Source: Carex sylvatica
Lineage: Eukaryota > Streptophyta > Magnoliopsida > Poales > Cyperaceae
Assembly: GCA_964058845.1 (NCBI GenBank)
Contig: CAXKVR010000015.1
Coordinates: 464,015 to 528,014, forward strand
Length of the DNA stretch: 64,000 bases
Direction of reading: 5' to 3'
Positions 24,691 to 34,510 of this stretch are shown piece after piece (within the stretch, counting starts at the first letter, position 1; the number at the start of each line of letters is the position of its first letter). A program made the position numbers and the translations under genes. A model generated the notes under the pieces. It had not been told where the DNA came from, searched no databases, and worked only from the letters and a program-made list of their open reading frames with translations.

Positions 24691-25441
24691 AATTTTTTTT
24701 ATTGATATGTCAATAGATCATACCTATTTATATAAAAGTTTGAACCATTTATATATTCAAAGTTTGAGCTCTAATATTTTATTTATTTAATATATACATT
24801 TTTTTAATATATGCAAAATAATTTTTTCTTTTGAGGTACCTTGAATCTTGAGGTCTGGGGTGATCGCCCTGGCTGCCGAGCACAGGGCCAGCCCCTGCCA
24901 CTGACTTGACCACATCCCAGGAAAAATCATCACTTTTGCATGTTTTCAGCTTTTGTAAAGCCACATTGCTGTGACCAAAACAAAACAGGTATATTACGGA
25001 ATTCTTTTCTAAAATTGATACGCTTAGGAGATTGTTTCAAACCCTAACAGGTACTAAACAGAACAGTAATTATAAGATTAAACTTGACAGTGAAACCTGT
25101 ACCAACATGGAGGTGAATTAAGTAGGCATCGGTGACGGGTGGTTGAGATTTTCAGCTTGCTTTCAATGTAGTCCCCACGAGGGCACTGTCTCTTTCCCAA
25201 CTTATCTATTGCAAGAAAGGTGAATGTCGTAATCCCAGAGGTGGGGAGGGTAATGGGGGTGGAAAGAAGGGAGATTTCAGTGGCGAGAGAGTTTTTGCTA
25301 GGAGGAGAGGTGCGCCAGCAAAAAAGAAGTGAGGAAGTGTAATTCCAGGAATTACGGCACCAAGATCGAAGAAAAGGAGTAGGATAAGAGGATGCGAGAG
25401 GGAAGGAGGAGAGCAGGGGGGGGGGGGGGGGGGGGGGGGGT

Positions 25442-25479
<38 letters not shown>

Positions 25480-25992
25480 GAGAGAATAATGGAACAGACA
25501 TGACACATGCATGGGAGGAAATAAATCTGCTATTATTCCTTTAGAATAACGGGAGCTTGTTATTCAAATGACAACCGTTAATCATCATTTAGATTCGTTC
25601 TTGAAAAAATATTTTATTGAGATTCGCGAATTAAAAAGTTTGAACGGATCGGAATAACAGAAGATTTATTTCCATGCAAGGTTAACGTACCACGGTTCAC
25701 TGCTTTAACATCTTTGCATTTCCTTCCATAATACGCCATCTACTAGGCCCAGGGTTGAAAACCAGAAGCCCCTGCTGCTTAATTGTTGGGCTTTCACTCA
25801 TTGCAATCTCGGCCCACTCCACGTTCCGACTTCGACCTATAGATATTTTTACAGGACCCTCCGTTTTGTCTGTAGCCCCACCAGGTTAGGGTAGGACGGT
25901 AGGTAGCATTACCGTAGCCCTGTAAGGCTGTAACCAAACCCAAAATCTTTTTCGATGCATCCATCTCCTTTTTTTTTTTTTGAGAAAAACCC
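24691..25992. other. End of unit A, poly-G tract and GGCCC-rich DNA
   Basis: 24900-25060 matches unit B at 38110-38250. On the minus strand an open frame (25512-25078) runs through a poly-proline stretch that is only the G tract, then a serine/proline-rich tail I do not recognise. The frame is not supported by any sister copy. 25740-25930 has GGCCC/GGGC words without a gene. Confidence 0.4.
25418..25478. repeat. Near-pure poly-G tract (~60 bp)
   Basis: About 60 G residues are interrupted only by a single T near 25441 before the closing TGAGAG. Runs of this purity are rare in plant DNA and often sequence unreliably, so the length should be taken as approximate. Confidence 0.9.
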
Positions 25993-27424
25993 GAATTTTT
26001 TTCACAAATCATAATTAATAAATGGAAAATTATAAAACTAATATGATTGTTTTTTTTTTTTTCAAAAACCATAAAGACTGGACGGTCCGTCCGGTCTCCA
26101 GGTTTTTTTATTTTTATTTTTTCTTTTTCGTTTTTTTAATTTTTTTTTCTACAAAACCGCCACAGAAGATCGCGAATTTTTTTTTTTCAGACCAGACGGT
26201 CTGACCGCTCTCAATATTTTTTTTTTTTTTTTTTCGTTTTTTTCATTTTTTTTTTCAAGCTCTCCAAATTTTTTTTTCGTTTTTTTTTTTTTTTTCACGA
26301 AACCTTTTTTTGTTTTTTTCATTTTTTTTTGTTTTTCACGAAACCGGTTGGAATTTTTTTTTTTTTTCAGATCGAACGGACCATCCAGTCTCTTTTTTTT
26401 TTCTTTTTTCACCAAACTATTTTATTTTTTCTCCAGATATTACTGTTTTCATCATTTTAATGTGTGTTTTTTCTCCGAATATTACTGTTTTCATCTACAT
26501 AAACCATGCATCTACATAATTACAAAATAATAATTCAAAAAATACTACATGCATCATCTACACTAAAAAAAACTACATGCACATAAATTACTACAAAAAA
26601 ACTACATGCAAATAAATTACTACATAAATTATTTTTTTATACTACAATTTCAACATAAACTATTTATACTACTAAAACAATACAAACAAACTATTTTTAC
26701 TACAAAAAGAAAAAATTACACATACATTATTTATTTATACTACAATTACAAAATAAACCATTTATTTATACTACAATTACAACATAAATCATTTATTCTA
26801 ATCATTTATTCATAATTACGTATTATTTAACAAAAATAAAAGAATTATATACGTACCTAACGAAATTGGTAGATCTGAAGCTCTTATTGTTCTTCTTTCA
26901 AAAATAAACAAACTTATGTGATTACAATAAAAATCACACTAATTATGAGAGTTAAAAAAAAAATTTAGATGGAGGAAGAAAGAAGTACGCAGGAAGAAAG
27001 AAGAAGCAGAGAGAGGGAGAAAGGAGAAGAAAGATGGAGAGAAGGAACCCACGGGTTTGCATTAAAAAACTAAAAAAAACTCACTATTTCACTAGAAAAC
27101 AAAAAAATTTGCATTAAAAAATAATTTCTTCGATCTTCTGGCGGTTTCGTGAAAAAAAAAATAAATAAATAAATATTGAGAGCGGACGGACTGTCCGGTC
27201 TGAAAAAAAAAAATTCACGATCTTCTGTGGCGGTTTTGTGGAAAAAAGAAGGAAAATGAAAAAAAAAAAAAAAAATGGAGACCGGACGGTCCGTCCGGTC
27301 TGGAGAAAAAAAAAATTCAAGACCGGACGGACCGTCCGGTCTTTATGGTTTTTGAAAAAAAAAAAAACAATCGTATTGGTTTCATAATTTTCCATTTATT
27401 AATTATGGTTTGTGAAAAAAATTC
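25993..27424. mobile_element. TIR element with long arms carrying ACCGGACGGTCCGT palindromes
   Basis: The left arm (25993-~26240) is the inverse of the right arm (~27115-27424): GAATTTTTTTCACAAATCAT, AAATGGAAAATTAT and CATAAAGACTGGACGGTCCG occur in order in one and inversely in the other. The arms are rich in poly-T and in CGGACGGTCCGTCCG palindromes. The middle (26430-26830) has repeated ACTACATGCA and CATTTATT words. No transposase frame or clear target duplication is seen, so the superfamily is uncertain. Confidence 0.7.
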
Positions 27425-28389
27425 GAAAAACAAGGCCTCGACAGCAGCTGCCTGAACAAGTCAATAAATTATTTTCCTTAAATTTAATAAGTGAATTCAA
27501 AATATTTCCAAGACAATTATAATTTTCCATTCAAATATTTTTCTTGTTATGGCGGCACGCTGTTTTGAATGACAATGAATGAGTTTAATGTAGTAAGCTA
27601 ATATTTCATCTGGTGTTGCCACGTTTTTGAAACCTTTAACATTCTTTTTTTTTTTCAGATTTGGACGAGTCCTCAATATTGTCTTGGATGCCATTTGAAA
27701 TCAGAAACTAAAACTTCTAGGAATACTTCCATAATTATTGGAAAATATATTTAATTAAAAAATTCAAGAAAAATAAAAGATTATGGGTGCCTTAATCGCA
27801 GGAATTAAAAGGATTAGGGTTTAGAGGGTTTGATTGCCAGCCCATTATTCTTACCGATTCCTCGGCCAGTTAACAAAAACTTGTACCCAACTTAAGACCT
27901 TTATTCGACAATTTGATATTTTAAAATATTGCTTAGTGATTCATTAAAGTTCTCAATAAGATTTGGATTTTTTGTGACACGGTCACAAGATACATTAACC
28001 CTGGCCTGAAGCGCCCAACCTCAATTTTATTAGCAGCATGGAATTGCTTAGAAGTCTGGTATCTAGTCATCACTAACAAAGCACCCTCACTAAAATTACG
28101 TGGCAATTGTTTGACGGCCTCGTCAACATGACCGACCTTTCGGAAGAACTTGAACATATTGAATAACTTTTTCAATATAATTGTCGTGTACCACCTTGGA
28201 AATTGGAGAGCAGTCAATTCCTTGTATGACAGTTGGCTACAGAGAGCAATCGTACCAACCCGATTCAGATCACATTTGTTAGAAAGAATTTCTTATCAAT
28301 GGGTGGCGCGTTGTCGGGCTTGAAATCTTGACTTAGATACGCTCCTATCTTTCACTCAAAAATCACCTGATAGAATAATTTTTTTATTC
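27425..28389. other. Duplicated DNA with an unrecognised minus-strand frame
   Basis: A minus-strand frame at 28217-27933 (94 residues, with AVKQLPRNFSEGALLVMTRY) has protein-like composition. Only its first ~100 bp are preserved in unit A (12980-13080), where the frame is broken. It may be a gene fragment, but I recognise no family. Confidence 0.3.
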
Positions 28390-28800
28390 ATGACATTAAT
28401 GATTTTTGAATATTCAACATATTTTTTTCTTCAGTAATACACAAATAAATATTTCATTTTTTCTTACAGCAAAAAAAAATATTATTTGAAAAATATTGAT
28501 CCGAGTTATTTGTCACAATTTATTTTTAAAGAAATATAAAAATATGTCTAATATTTCAATACAATACAATAAATAAATAAAAAAAAATTCAATTTAATTA
28601 AAAAATTAGAAAATCTTAAATCCGTGAAATTATTTTTCCGAACTCTAAATTCAGAAAATAATTTTTCAGAAAGAGACCCTCTGAATCCATAAAATAATTT
28701 TTCAGAAATATGGGCTGGATCTGAGAAATAATTTCTCGATTTGGACAGATCGGAATAAGTTAAATTAGGGTGCAAATTTGTAAATTTTGAAACTTTTATG
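28390..28800. repeat. Diverged single arm of the foldback family
   Basis: TTTCTTACAGC..., AAATATTGATCCGAGTTATT and the end AATAAAAATTTCGG follow the same order as 10970-11296 in the right arm of the foldback element. Only one arm is present. Confidence 0.55.
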
Positions 28801-29129
28801 AATATTAATAAAAATTTCGGCTGTTGGTAGCTCGGTTTGGGTACGAAGAGGAGAAGAAAAAAGGAAAAAGGAAGAACACACTGAAATTGAATGGAAACTT
28901 AATTCCTGAGCCGGTTTCTTTATTTATAAGATTTTCTAAAGTAGTGTGACTGGTGAGGTAAATATTGTACCGTTCACTGATAAAGGAACTAAACTACTGA
29001 TTCAGCTTTTTTTAGTTACGTATTTCTAAATATGTGTTGGTTGGATTTTTGTTTTTTATGCATTAAATTTCACTGTAATCTATCTAATATTTTAGAGTTT
29101 GGTTAGTATAACATTATTGTTATTTCAAT

Positions 29130-29466
29130 CTATATAACACCGACTCTAAAACCTATCAAATCGACTTCAAACGGTAAATTCAATCCGTTCAAACCGATCT
29201 ACTTCATTAGTTGTGCGTTTACATGCAAAATTTACAACTTTTCGAATTTATTTAGTATTAGATCAAGCGGTCAAATATATGAGTTTTTAAGTTAATTTTA
29301 ATATATTAATTTTTCAATATTTTTACCGTTTGATTTGATACTAAAATAACTCGAAAATATAAAAAAATTGTATATAAATGCATCACACATAATGTAAATT
29401 AGTTTAAACAATTTGAATTTACTGTTTGAAGTCGATTTGATGTTTTTTTGAGTTTGTGTTATATAG
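29130..29466. mobile_element. MITE hairpin (CTATATAACAC ends)
   Basis: CTATATAACACCGACTC at the left pairs with GAGTTTGTGTTATATAG at the right. The arms continue (CAAATCGACTTCAAACGGTA and inverse) for well over 100 bp. No target duplication is evident. A diverged relative may lie at about 62700-62970. Confidence 0.65.
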
Positions 29467-29590
29467 GTTATACTGATGAACTCAATATTTTATGTGTTTT
29501 ATATATAATTTCTGAAAATAAAAGTTTCTGCTTTTCATCGATTTCACACGTGACCCTTGACAACTCCATGCAAGAGTCAAGACTACTAGA

Positions 29591-30163
29591 CTATGTTACA
29601 CGGATACGCCATATTAGATCCCGTACCAGTATCCGATACGTATCGGATACGGATACGCGTCCGATACGGCCACGTGGCGTATCCTTACTCAGCCGATACG
29701 ATCACCGATACTCCATTGAAACTTCTGGATACGGCTGGATACCCGTAGATACGGCTTGGATACGGGAGACCATCTCATGAGCCGCGCCCGTGCTGTAGAC
29801 CGCGCCTGTAGACCACTCCCCGCGTCTGTGGACCGCCCCCCGTGGACCTGTGCAAAGAATTTTTTTTTTCTGCTCCCAGCGTGAATCGAACTGGGAACTA
29901 CGCTGTTAACTCCAAAATTCTTATCCACTGCACCAAATCTTGCATGTGTTATCTTTTACTAAGTATAATATTTAACTTAGAGTTAGATTAAGTTTTTTTT
30001 ATTTCTACAAATTTGATTTAAGTTATTATTATCTAAATACAATATATAAAATAATAAAAAATAATATATATAATAGACGTATCGTATTTTAGATTTTTTA
30101 AAATTACCGTATCACTGTATCCGTATCGTATCCGATACCCGTATCCGTATCCATGCAACATAG
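29591..30163. mobile_element. hAT element (CTATGTTGCATGGAT family) with tRNA-like insert
   Basis: The ends CTATGTTACACGGATACG and GTATCCATGCAACATAG are inverted and flanked by the perfect 8-bp duplication CTACTAGA at 29583-29590 and 30164-30171. Unit A has the unoccupied site CTACTAGACAATGACA at about 13289. The subterminal parts are dense in GTATCCG/CGGATAC words. 29774-29850 has tandem GTAGACCGCGCC units. Confidence 0.88.
29871..29944 (-). repeat. tRNA-like sequence inside the hAT element
   Basis: On the minus strand an A-box-like TGGTGCAGTGG is followed by a T-arm-like GTTCCCAGTTCGATTCACGC and TGGGAGCA. The T-arm part is good, but the 5' acceptor strand does not pair, so it is probably a tRNA-derived relic captured by the element. 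Confidence 0.45.
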
Positions 30164-30171
30164 CTACTAGA

Positions 30172-32401
30172 TAACGACAGACTGTATTTTGTCTCGTTGT
30201 GTGAGAGAAAGCTGCAGCTTGCAGCCGACACTCTGACTCGTTTTTGTCTTGTTTAACTTAAACACCTCTACACTTCCAAATTCCAATGTTAAATAATGAT
30301 ATAGGGTCAGAACTATATATATATTTCTGAAAGTGTTTTCTCTTTCAAAATTAACAATAACAAATTTATTCTTCTAAAATATACTAACTCACATATTTAT
30401 TTAATATAATTTTAATATAAATAGAATATATTCAAAACTCAAAATTAATCATATATCGAATATTTTTAAAACTCAAATTAATCATATTTAGTATTTTAAA
30501 AATTACAATTAATCAATAATTTAATAAAGAAGTTAAAATTGGACTTCTCTCTTACTTTTGTATTATTATTTTTTTTGAAACCTTTGCAGTAACTACTAAG
30601 TATTTTCTACTATACTCTCTCAACTTTTAATTTAAAGTAAGATTCTTAATTTTTTTTTTTTTGAAACATTCACAATAACTACTAAGTTTTTTCTACTATA
30701 CTCTCTCTCATCTTTTAATTTTAAAAGTTTTATCGGATTAATAGTAGTGTTCGACAACTATGACTTAGAGAGTTTCTTAGCGCTCTAAAGAATCTTAAGT
30801 TTATCAAACATGTGCTCCATTATCATTTTGTCCATCTTTATTAAGCTTGCTCAAATTTTTAAGCTATGGTTTCAAATAGCTTAAATATTTTGTCAAATTT
30901 AAATAATCTTTCTTTAAAAGGTTATTTTTCAACTTTATTATCGAACGGAGGATACTCTTTAGTACAGTTTAAAATTTAAATTTTCAATAATTATCGAACA
31001 CTAACATTAATAATTAGCAGCTCCGTGTTGCAATTCACCATACAAGAAAACCTGCAGTATACGGCCAAGCATGTAATCCAACTCTCAGCACCTTTCTTCC
31101 TATGCATATTTGCTTTTCTAATTAATTTCTCAATAAAAAAATATATTTAATTTTCTAATTAGGTGAAATGATGAAATTTTTTCGTTTCTCTTTCCTTTAC
31201 AGGTCATATCTTTTTCCACTTTGACAAATTGTACTCAAAATTGTAAAATCCCAAGCCGTAGAATTGAAAAGAGTTTGTCTATCACTTTCAGTTTTGTACT
31301 TGTTGTCAGTTTAACATGCATGCTTGATTCCTTTCTTTCAACTTTTAGCTTTCTTAGTCATGATGTTATCGGTTGAGTTTGTAAGAAAACAAATTAAGCA
31401 AGCATATATGGTAAAATATTTTCCATTTTTTATACATTGCCATCAGTTATTGGTTAGTGGAGTTCGCGGTGAGAAAAGCCACATCCATTAAATTACAAAA
31501 TTTGAAGGAAATGTAATGTAAAATAAATCATAATAGGTTTTTGGCTCAACTAACACTAATACAAATTTAAAACGCAAAGTATACAAAGCATATTATACAT
31601 GTGTATTCAAAATTCTCATTAAATCCGTATTGAAAGCAATAAAACATGTGTTTTTGGTATGGCATGTGTTTTGTTTAAATTTATAGTTTTGTTTTAAATT
31701 TAGTTTAGTATTTTTTTTGTATTTAGATCAACGGTTTTATTTGAATTTAGATATAGAGTTTAATTTATTTGATTTCAAATCTATAGTTTTATTTGATTTT
31801 TTTTAAATATATGAATTATATACGATCTTTTAATTAAAAGCCATGTAGGTTGTGTGTTTTTATTCACAGTTTTACATTAAAAAAATGTGTATGATATAAT
31901 TTGGCGAAAAAACTGATGAACTTACTCAATTGTGGGTACCCCGAGATCCCACGTAGATCTTGAAGGCTCTTCCTCTCCTTCGATGCCATATCCAACAAAT
32001 TGAGCGGATGACATGAAAGATTTGGGCTCAAGAGCAAAATCACTTAGACACGGGAGCAATCAAGAGCTTTTGGGTCTAATTATGTAATTAATTATATTTT
32101 ATAGAATATTAAATATGATTAATTTAAATTATTTGAATTATTTCTTAAATGGATAAAAATGTGATTTATTATAATTTAGGGGAGTAAATATGTTATTATT
32201 AATTTTGGAAGGAGAAATACGTAATTTAGTTTTTGAGGGGTATACATGAAATTTACCTTTATTAATTTATTTATTTTAAAAATTAGCAAAGGCTGTCATG
32301 TGGTCGTGTCTAATTATTTACATCCATCTTAGGACTCAGTGGTACCAGCTGCACACATGCAAAAAATAAAATAAAAATTCAATCTTCAAGTTATTCATCC
32401 T
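30172..32401. other. Duplicated non-coding DNA of unit B
   Basis: No gene is seen. A ~86 bp tandem duplication (ACTACTAAGT...CTACTATACTCTCTC) lies at 30575-30720. The stretch at 32080-32250, ending in GAGGGGTATACATGAAAT, belongs to a MITE group also seen at 39500-39660 and 42590-43145. Confidence 0.5.
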
Positions 32402-32410
32402 CAACTTCTT

Positions 32411-32588
32411 GAGTACGTATCCTCTGAGATATCTCAACTTTTGCGTGACCGACGTGTCCGGTGCCTATTCAGGGGTAATGTAGGGTCAGTATTATGTGTG
32501 CTTTGAGATTCGTGCAGAACGTATTTAAACGGTTGGGATTTTCCATAAAGTCACGCAAAGTTTGAGATATCTCAGAGGATACGAATTC
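32411..32588. mobile_element. MULE-type MITE (GATACGAATTC group)
   Basis: This 178 bp hairpin has the arms GTATCCTCTGAGATATCTCA and its inverse, flanked by the perfect 9-bp duplication CAACTTCTT at 32402-32410 and 32589-32597. Confidence 0.88.
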
Positions 32589-32597
32589 CAACTTCTT

Positions 32598-34162
32598 CAT
32601 CAGCAGACACCACTTATTTTAATCTTGCATTGGAGAAGTCAAAAGTTTCTTTTGAGAAACCAACAAAAAAAAAAGCTTCTTTAATTTGTTGGAATTAAGA
32701 AGGTGTTTTCATGTGCAAGTGCGGTCAGCAGGTGAGCTTTCGTAGGAATTTGTATGGCAACAATCAAGATGCACGAGACAAATCCACCGTACATTTGAAG
32801 TTAAGCAAATAGATAAAAGAAAGTACGGTAGTAAGGGGAAATGTCCTTCCATGGTTTTTTCCTCGCAATATATATGGAGGAAATTACTTTCGATTTGTTG
32901 TCCCTTTTATTTATATTATACCAGTACGTACCATTGAAAATCAATAAATTTTCAAATTCAACCACGTTAATTAGTATCTCCGTTCCAAGCAATGTGATAA
33001 ACAAATACCAGTTGGTGCCATGGTGGTATACTAATTAATTGGATGTAATTAGTCTTTTTTTTAGACTACATATCGTTTACGGTAACTATAACAAAAGTTG
33101 CATTAAGATATAAATTTTGAAGATATTTATTTTAACATAACAAATTAATTAGCGACGTTTACATATCTCGAGAGAATATTTTGCAAAGTTAATTTAGAAG
33201 CATTTGATTACTAATTAAGGACTACACATATAAGAGCGTACCCGATTTACCCTGTGAACTATTATTATTTTTTAAATAAATAAATTATCGGAGATGATTG
33301 CTAATTGACAATGGGATAAAAAAAATGATGATGTGACATGATTAACATCTTGGAATACTCCGTTCCATGCAAAGAGTACACATGAATTAATTAATTTTAT
33401 GAGAGGATCAACCATTTCAGATCCTCGTAAACATGACACATGGAGAATCTTAAAAGATAATAATGGTATCTTAAGTGGAGTATCTAATGTAACCTGCACA
33501 ATGGTTGGTCAGATGATACCTTCCAAGCCTCATGCTAGGTTTGCTAACTGCCAAATCTGCCGCCACATAGCTATATATAGGCATGATACTGTAATTCAAC
33601 GTTCAAATTAAGAGGCAAAAAAGCTTGAACTTTCCATGTATACTGGGAATATTAAAAGGCACGTACCTAGTGCCATTAATGCATATATTTATTGTTTAAG
33701 TGTGCCTTTTTCTCATGCTTTCACACTGTTGACTAATCACTACAATTTGCAATAATGCAATATAAGAACTACGTACGGACGAAGATCAATGGGACTTGTC
33801 TGCTACTTAATTTCATAATTTTCATAATAATGCAAGTTGTAAGAACCCATGTAGTACGTAGCTGTATATAATATATTTAACGGCCTGAGCTACTTAAAAA
33901 TCATAGATATAGTCAAGTTGAAATTCCCATATTCATTTTTGTCGACGAGAAAACATCATATACTAATTAATATTGTAATTTGTTAACTTATTTTATTTTA
34001 AAATTTGAGGTAGACGTATCACGTACGATCATAGTGGCAGTGAAATACCAAAACAAAACCATCATATAGATACTATATTGTTCAAGTGATCAAGACAGAA
34101 GAAGAGACCTACCTACAATAAACAATTAATTACAGTTATGACCTATATATGCTTCATTTCAA
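32598..34162. other. Upstream region of peptide gene 2
   Basis: No gene is seen. The region is collinear with unit A (33055-33180 with 16780-16890) and holds the conserved upstream block at 33778-33798 and the shared CGGCCTGAGCTACTTAAAAA block at about 33880. Confidence 0.5.
33778..33798 (+). promoter_or_regulatory. Conserved upstream block, gene 2 copy
   Basis: It is identical over 21 bp to 17966-17986, 476 bp before the ATG of peptide gene 2. This is the shortest spacing of the four. Confidence 0.4.
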
Positions 34163-34172
34163 CTATATATAG
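34163..34172 (+). promoter_or_regulatory. TATA box of peptide gene 2
   Basis: CTATATATAG lies about 100 bp before the ATG, matching the position of the TATA in the other copies. Confidence 0.6.
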
Positions 34173-34273
34173 CATGTCAATATCCTCCTCCCTTGTCCAT
34201 CCATTAACCCCTAAGCTACCAACTAATTAATTTGTTATTTTACCTAACCTCCTATAAATTCTAAAAAATTGAA

Positions 34274-34510
34274 ATGACAAGGTGTATTTTGATACGAGTC
34301 ATGGTACTTGTACTAATACTTGTTCTGGCTTCAATTACCATACAAAACGCTGATGGTGCAAGGCTGCTTGGTGCATCTTCTGATCTGGTTGACAATGTTC
34401 CCAGCTTTTCATCACCTGAATCTAAAAGGAAAAGTGTTCCTCCTTCAGGGCCTTCAGACTGCTCGTCCAGCCGCGCCGGTACCAATTGTCCACCTACACA
34501 TGGCGATTAA
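34274..34510 (+). CDS. Secreted peptide precursor 2 (SGPS-C-x8-C family)
   Basis: This 78 residue single-exon precursor has MTRC, a strongly hydrophobic leucine/valine signal segment (residues about 9-22), NADGARLLG, the linker DLVDNVPSFSSPESKRK, then VPPSGPSDC (C63), eight residues (SSSRAGTN), C72 and PPTHGD. The basic SKRK just before the motif could be a processing site, which is inference. It differs from copy 1 mainly by two extra residues' worth of change after MTRC (ILIR) and by an intact SGPS core. The 3' UTR (AGAATCTGATACATTGAT) is conserved with copies 1 and 4. Function is not known. A PIP/IDA-like apoplastic signal is the best guess. Confidence 0.78.
   Translation: MTRCILIRVMVLVLILVLASITIQNADGARLLGASSDLVDNVPSFSSPESKRKSVPPSGPSDCSSSRAGTNCPPTHGD

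Larger units (their letters stand above)
12298..25060 (+). repeat. Segmental duplication unit A (contains peptide gene 1)
   Basis: Ordered blocks match unit B. 12301 matches 27491 (GTGAATTCAAAATATTTCCA). 13020 matches 28140. 13290 matches 30170. 16780-16890 matches 33055-33180. 17966 matches 33778. The peptide genes match. 19840 matches 35580. 23395 matches 37805. 23690 matches 37990. 24900 matches 38100. It also matches units C and D in reverse around the peptide genes. Boundaries are the outermost anchors I could see, and several transposons interrupt the unit. Confidence 0.75.

Noticed and set aside
25078..25512. Proline-rich minus-strand frames over the poly-G tract
   Set aside because: The prolines are the G run read in two frames, and the remainder has no recognisable domain or conserved sister copy.
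26022..27395. Phenylalanine- or lysine-rich frames
   Set aside because: They are translations of poly-T/poly-A runs in the arms of the TIR element.
34261..34485. Antisense frames opposite each peptide gene (also 52078-52302 and 60739-60963)
   Set aside because: They are shadows of the conserved coding strand. The signal peptide, TATA and motif conservation support only the sense frames.
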